A DNA stretch of 64,000 bases. It comes from Chitinophagaceae bacterium. Lineage in GTDB: Bacteria > Bacteroidota > Bacteroidia > Chitinophagales > Chitinophagaceae. Below the pieces are notes generated by a model. It searched no databases. It saw nothing but the letters and a program-made list of their open reading frames with translations, and was not told where the DNA came from. Positions 59,958-64,000 of the stretch are shown in pieces. The stretch is from NCBI GenBank assembly GCA_019638625.1, contig JAHBTK010000001.1:549434-613433 (forward strand), read 5' to 3'. Position 1 is the first letter of the stretch, and every line of letters starts with the position of its first letter. Position numbers and translations under genes: made by a program.

Positions 59958-62578
59958 TGGAAACAAAACACATACATACCATTCCCATCAATCAATTTAT
60001 CACTCAACTTGCAAGTGATAAAGAAAATGGATTACTTTCTGATGAAGCAACAAAACGCCTTCAAAAGTTTGGCAGTAATGTCATTCAGGCAGACAAAGGA
60101 AAAAGCCCGTTAAGGATACTATTGGAACAGTTCAATAGCCTCATGGTCTGGTTACTACTTTTCGCAGCCGGATTGTCTTTTTGGTTTCAGGAATATTTGG
60201 ATGCCACAGCAATCCTGTTGGTTATCCTGATCAATGCTGTTGTAGGTTTCTGGATGGAATTGCAGGCACTACGCTCGATGAATGCACTGAAAAAAATGGC
60301 AAGCGTTCCGTCCAAAGTTTTTCGGGACGGAAAACTCATAGAAATTCCTTCCGAAGAATTGGTTCCGGGCGATGTGCTGTTTCTGGAAGCTGGCGATATC
60401 ATAACCGCAGACGCAAGAATTATTCAGGCTGCGCAGCTTTCCGTTAACGAAGCATCATTAACAGGGGAAGCTATGCCCGTTGAAAAGAAAGAAACCGAAC
60501 TGCCTGAAAAAACTCCCCTTGCAGAACGCACAAATATGTTGCATAAGGGAACCTATGTCACCAACGGAAATGCAAAAGCATTGGTAACAGCAACGGGTAT
60601 GCAAACCGAACTTGGTAAAATTGCACACCTTGTTCAATCGGCAAAACAATCAGCTACACCGCTTGAAAAGAAACTACAAGTATTTAGCCGCAAACTAATC
60701 TACATCACAATCATATTGGTTGTCTTAATTTTTGTTGTCGGCCTTCTCACACATGGCGATTACGTAGAAATGCTTGAAACCGCTATTGCCCTTGCAGTAG
60801 CCGCTATTCCTGAAGGACTGCCAATTGTAGCAACATTGGCATTGGCACAGGGAATGATGAAAATGGCGAAGCACAAAATAATAGTAAAAAAGCTGGCTGC
60901 CGTTGAAACTTTAGGTGGAACAACGATTATCTGTACCGATAAAACAGGAACGCTTACTCAAAACAAAATTGAAGTAAGCGAAGTCATCCCGGTAGATATT
61001 GCTTCAGAGAAAAACAAAGAACTACTTACCCGTATCGGGATGCTTTGTAATACAGCATCTGTTGAAATCAACAATAACGGCGTTAATGAGATTGGTGACC
61101 CTCTGGAAACGGGACTGCTGAAATATGCTTACAAGCAAGGTGTATTAAAGGAGCAGGTAGAAAAAATCTTTCCGAAAATCCATGAAGTACCATTTTCGTC
61201 AGAAACAAAAATGATGGCAACGTTGCATAAAAACGGTAACGGATTTACCGTGTTTGCCAAAGGTGCAGCAGAGGAACTTCTCAACCAATGCACTTTCATT
61301 GTTAACGGCTACGATAAAAGTCAGCTAACTGAACAGCTAAAGGATGAGTGGAAACAGAAGTCTGAAAAACTTGCCGCATCGGGTTTAAGAATAATTGCAG
61401 GGGCATATAAAGAAACCACTAACGAAAACACACCATTACTGGAAGATTTGATATTTGCAGGACTTTACTGCATGATAGACCCGCCAGCAGAAGATGTTTA
61501 TCAGGCTATTCAGGAAGCTAAGGATGCAGGTATCAGAGTAGTAATGATTACGGGTGACCATCCCGCTACTGCAAATTGTATCGCCAATCAACTTCACATT
61601 TCTTCCGAAAATGAGCCGATAAGCGGGAAAGATATGCAACCTTATGAGCATCTAACAGAAATAGACAAGCAAAAATGGCTGCAAACATCGGTATTTGCAC
61701 GGGTTACACCTGCTCAAAAACTGGATTTAGTAACGGTGTTGCAGGAGCAGGGCAACATTGTAGGCATGACGGGAGATGGCGTAAATGATGCCCCTGCATT
61801 AAAAAAAGCAGACATCGGGATTGCTATGGGGCAAAGGGGAACCCAGGTGGCACAGGAAGTTTCCGATATGGTGCTGAAAGACGATGCCTTTTCATCCATC
61901 GTTCATGCCATCAAACAGGGGAGAATAATCTTCAGCAATATTCAAAAATTTGTCATTTATCTGCTTTCCTGCAACATGAGCGAATTGTTTGTTGTGTCCC
62001 TCGCAGCATTATCCAATCTCCACTTCCAACTTTTGCCCCTGCAAATTTTATTTATCAACCTGGTTACGGATGTATTGCCCGCACTTGCATTGGGCGTAAG
62101 CGAAGGCAATCCTTTTGTAATGAAACACAGGCCACGAAATCCTTCCGAGCCGCTCTTGAAAACAAAACAATGGTATGCCGTATGGGTATATGCAGCCGTT
62201 ATTTCGGTTTGCACATTGGGTGCGGTGTTTGTAAGCCACTATTTCATACATGCCGGCACACAGTTTGACCCAAAGCTGTGCAACAACATTCTGTTTTTCA
62301 CGCTCATATTCTGCCAGTTATTTCATGTGTTCAATATGGCTTCCGCCAAAGTATCATTTTTTAAATCAGAAGTTTTCAGGAACAGATATGTATGGTATGC
62401 TTTGCTGTCTTGTACGCTTATCATACTTGCTTTATTTTTTGCAACACCTGTCAAAGAAGCGTTGAACATTCAACCGCTTAATACAGAAGATTGGGTCGTA
62501 GTTTTTGTTTCAGCTACTTGCTCATTGCTGGTAATCCAACTATTAAAACGCTTAAAAATAATCCGTGATGAAGATTAG
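59957..62578 (+). CDS. P2-type cation-transporting ATPase
   Basis: 873 residues. N-terminal cation-ATPase domain, LTGEAMPVEK (near 172), TM4 motif AIPEGLPIVATLALA (near 284), phosphorylation site CTDKTGTLTQNK (near 326), GDGVNDAPALKKADIGIAMG (near 607) and six C-terminal helices. PEGLP is the Ca2+/Mn2+ (PMR1/SERCA-like) type. It is joined to the RND gene by TAATG, which is unusual for that pump, and overlaps the next gene by 11 bp. It forms a unit with the nuclease and MBL genes downstream. Confidence 0.88.
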   Translation: METKHIHTIPINQFITQLASDKENGLLSDEATKRLQKFGSNVIQADKGKSPLRILLEQFNSLMVWLLLFAAGLSFWFQEYLDATAILLVILINAVVGFWMELQALRSMNALKKMASVPSKVFRDGKLIEIPSEELVPGDVLFLEAGDIITADARIIQAAQLSVNEASLTGEAMPVEKKETELPEKTPLAERTNMLHKGTYVTNGNAKALVTATGMQTELGKIAHLVQSAKQSATPLEKKLQVFSRKLIYITIILVVLIFVVGLLTHGDYVEMLETAIALAVAAIPEGLPIVATLALAQGMMKMAKHKIIVKKLAAVETLGGTTIICTDKTGTLTQNKIEVSEVIPVDIASEKNKELLTRIGMLCNTASVEINNNGVNEIGDPLETGLLKYAYKQGVLKEQVEKIFPKIHEVPFSSETKMMATLHKNGNGFTVFAKGAAEELLNQCTFIVNGYDKSQLTEQLKDEWKQKSEKLAASGLRIIAGAYKETTNENTPLLEDLIFAGLYCMIDPPAEDVYQAIQEAKDAGIRVVMITGDHPATANCIANQLHISSENEPISGKDMQPYEHLTEIDKQKWLQTSVFARVTPAQKLDLVTVLQEQGNIVGMTGDGVNDAPALKKADIGIAMGQRGTQVAQEVSDMVLKDDAFSSIVHAIKQGRIIFSNIQKFVIYLLSCNMSELFVVSLAALSNLHFQLLPLQILFINLVTDVLPALALGVSEGNPFVMKHRPRNPSEPLLKTKQWYAVWVYAAVISVCTLGAVFVSHYFIHAGTQFDPKLCNNILFFTLIFCQLFHVFNMASAKVSFFKSEVFRNRYVWYALLSCTLIILALFFATPVKEALNIQPLNTEDWVVVFVSATCSLLVIQLLKRLKIIRDED

Positions 62579-63461
62579 CTCAAACCATGTAAATATTACC
62601 AAAGCATCCGGTCATAAGGTTCCTTTCAACAAGGGAAAATTAAAGCAATCCCTTTTGCATTCGGGTGCAAATTCCGAACTGGCGGATGAAATTGTTTCGG
62701 AAGTAATGGAAATGTTGGTAGAAGGAATGTCCACCCGAAAAATTTACAAAACAGCATTTCGCTTATTGAGAAATACTTCCAGGCCACTGGCGGCAAGATA
62801 TAATCTAAAAAGGGCGATTATGGAATTTGGGCCGTCCGGCTTTCCGTTTGAACAGTTTGTGGGAGAGCTTTTAAACCAAAAGGGATACAGAACACAAGTC
62901 GGGGTAATCGTTAAGGGACATTGTGTAAATCATGAAGTGGATGTGATTGCCGAAAAAGACAACCACCATTTTATGATTGAATGTAAATTCCACAATAGGC
63001 AGGGATATATATGTGATGTCAAAATTCCACTTTATATACAGTCAAGATTTTTGGATGTAGAAACTTCATGGAAACAGATTGACGGTCACTCCGAAAAATT
63101 TCATCAGGGTTGGGTGGTAACTAACACCCGTTTTTCCGAAGATGCCGTTCAATACGGCAGGTGCATGAACATGAATTTAGTGGGATGGGATTACCCGAAA
63201 AACAACGGATTGAAAGATTGGATTGACGGTTCGGGTTTGCATCCCGTAACCTGTTTAACCACACTTACCCAAAAAGAAAAACAAGAATTGCTGGATAACA
63301 AAATAGTGCTGTGTAAAACCCTGCATCACAATTATTCTTTGCTTCAAAGCATTGGGGTAAAACCACCACGGCTGCAAAAAGTGATGGATGAATGTGCTGC
63401 ATTGTGTAAAACATTTTCAGAAAAACCTATTTACAAAAAAATTATTAAAGATGAACAATGA
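62568..63461 (+). CDS. ATP-cone / PD-(D/E)XK restriction-type endonuclease
   Basis: 297 residues from ATG 62568. Residues about 8-95 are an ATP-cone (VNITKASGHKVPFNKGKLKQSL...), a nucleotide-sensing domain best known from ribonucleotide reductase. The C-terminal part is a PD-(D/E)XK nuclease of the Mrr type: FEQFVGELLNQKGYRTQVG, HEVDVIAEKDNHHFMIECKF (Asp and Glu-x-Lys). It overlaps the ATPase by 11 bp and the MBL gene by 11 bp. The reason for an ion pump with nucleases is unknown. Confidence 0.8.
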   Translation: MKISSNHVNITKASGHKVPFNKGKLKQSLLHSGANSELADEIVSEVMEMLVEGMSTRKIYKTAFRLLRNTSRPLAARYNLKRAIMEFGPSGFPFEQFVGELLNQKGYRTQVGVIVKGHCVNHEVDVIAEKDNHHFMIECKFHNRQGYICDVKIPLYIQSRFLDVETSWKQIDGHSEKFHQGWVVTNTRFSEDAVQYGRCMNMNLVGWDYPKNNGLKDWIDGSGLHPVTCLTTLTQKEKQELLDNKIVLCKTLHHNYSLLQSIGVKPPRLQKVMDECAALCKTFSEKPIYKKIIKDEQ

Positions 63462-64000
63462 TAAAATTAAAATTCAATTCTTAGGCGCAGCAGGTACGGT
63501 TACAGGCTCCAAATTTCTCGTTACCGCTTTCGGTAAAAAAATACTGATTGATTGCGGTTTGTTTCAGGGTTTAAAAGAATTACGGCAACTGAATTGGCAA
63601 CCATTGGCTGTTTCGGCAAAGACTATTGATATAGTTTTACTGACGCACGCCCACTTAGACCATACAGGCTACCTTCCCTTATTAGTGAAGCATGGTTTCA
63701 AGGGAACAATCAACGGCACTTCCCCAACTTTACAAATTGCTGAAATAATTTTAAAGGACAGCGCAAAAATTCAGGAGGAAGATGCCATAAGAGCGAACAA
63801 ATTTCACTACTCAAAACACAAACCCGCTTTGCCGCTTTACGGCTTACCGGAAGTAGAAAATACTTTACCGCTTTTTCAACAACAACCGCTCAATGAATGG
63901 ATAGGCATTAACGAGCATATCCGATACCGTTTCCGATACAACGGTCACATTATTGGAGCTACGTTTATTGAATTGCAAATTGGCGATAAAACAATAGTCT
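63451..64000 (+). CDS. MBL-fold RNase-like hydrolase (partial at right edge)
   Basis: The frame starts at ATG 63451 and is open to the window end (183 residues seen). It begins IKIQFLGAAGTVTGSKFLV, followed by the metal motif LTHAHLDHTGYLP (HxHxDH), the opening of CPSF/YSH1-like metallo-beta-lactamase nucleases (beta-CASP RNases). The rest is cut by the edge. It overlaps the ATP-cone nuclease gene by 11 bp. Confidence 0.85.
   Translation, partial: MNNDKIKIQFLGAAGTVTGSKFLVTAFGKKILIDCGLFQGLKELRQLNWQPLAVSAKTIDIVLLTHAHLDHTGYLPLLVKHGFKGTINGTSPTLQIAEIILKDSAKIQEEDAIRANKFHYSKHKPALPLYGLPEVENTLPLFQQQPLNEWIGINEHIRYRFRYNGHIIGATFIELQIGDKTIV

Larger units (their letters stand above)
17573..64000. mobile_element. 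CTnDOT-type integrative conjugative element (left part)
   Basis: The block contains a tyrosine recombinase at its left end, excisionase-like genes, a near-complete Bacteroidota tra operon (traE to traQ), traA/traB/traD, a candidate oriT, mobA, mobB and the mobC coupling protein. Cargo comprises three defence clusters and mercury, copper and other metal resistance genes. The left limit is placed at the candidate att core; the right end is not in the window, so the element is at least 46 kb. Whether the last three genes (P2 ATPase, nuclease, MBL) belong to it cannot be decided here. Confidence 0.8.

Overview
The window is Bacteroidota DNA, probably from the Chitinophagaceae/Sphingobacteriales side of the phylum; the family is not certain. 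The evidence is TAnnTTTG-type -7 boxes, SusC-like TonB receptors with carboxypeptidase-like N-termini, and a full CTnDOT-type conjugation module. It falls into two parts. About 1-17.5 kb reads as ordinary chromosome. From about 17.5 kb to the right edge it is an integrative conjugative element (ICE) whose far end lies outside the window.

Chromosomal part. A rightward catabolic cluster (1-9.8 kb) holds two closely related sodium:solute symporters (the first cut by the window edge), an Asp-box sialidase-like protein, an HpcH/HpaI-type aldolase, an aldo/keto reductase, a Gfo/Idh/MocA dehydrogenase, an SDR that lacks the usual active-site lysine, an acetoacetyl-CoA synthetase and a 3-hydroxybutyrate dehydrogenase. 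A leftward AraC-type regulator and an LLM-type flavin oxidoreductase follow. About 1.6 kb of gene-free, repeat-rich DNA comes next. It is followed by a leftward operon of TonB receptor, TPR-like exported protein, membrane protein and winged-helix regulator, with a palindromic operator over its promoter.

ICE part. A tyrosine recombinase (17.8 kb) is followed by DUF932 and DUF1281-like genes, a RES / GIY-YIG / AbiH defence cluster, a degenerate receiver protein, two overlapping excisionase-like MerR-fold genes, a TIGR02391 (HEPN-like) gene, and the leftward transfer operon traE-F-G-I-J-K-(x)-L-M-N-O-Q (27.4-36.9 kb). A rightward XRE regulator plus SIR2-HerA defence pair (37.1-40.4 kb) separates traE from traA-traB-traD. 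A candidate oriT with three inverted repeats (43.8-43.9 kb) precedes mobA and mobB. An ArsR-merTP mercury cassette sits between mobB and the coupling protein gene mobC. Metal cargo fills the rest: two small Cys-rich exported proteins sharing an IWxPPxI tail, a TonB receptor, a CDF transporter, an HMA-DUF3347 protein, a CPH-type copper ATPase, a CusA-like RND pump split in two reading frames, a P2-type cation ATPase, an ATP-cone/PD-(D/E)XK nuclease, and the start of an MBL-fold nuclease.

Most notable observations. Four arrays of 10-bp-phased direct repeats (consensus GGCAGTGTTT) lie at the ICE control regions: ahead of the xis-like genes, traE, traA and mobC, always in the same orientation relative to the gene. 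They suggest one regulator, possibly the Xis-like proteins themselves, controls excision and transfer together. Also notable are the RES/GIY-YIG/AbiH cluster, the XRE-SIR2-HerA module with a shared operator half-site, a canonical slippery heptamer at the CusA split, and several genes whose -7 box ends only 4-5 nt before the start codon (possible leaderless mRNAs).
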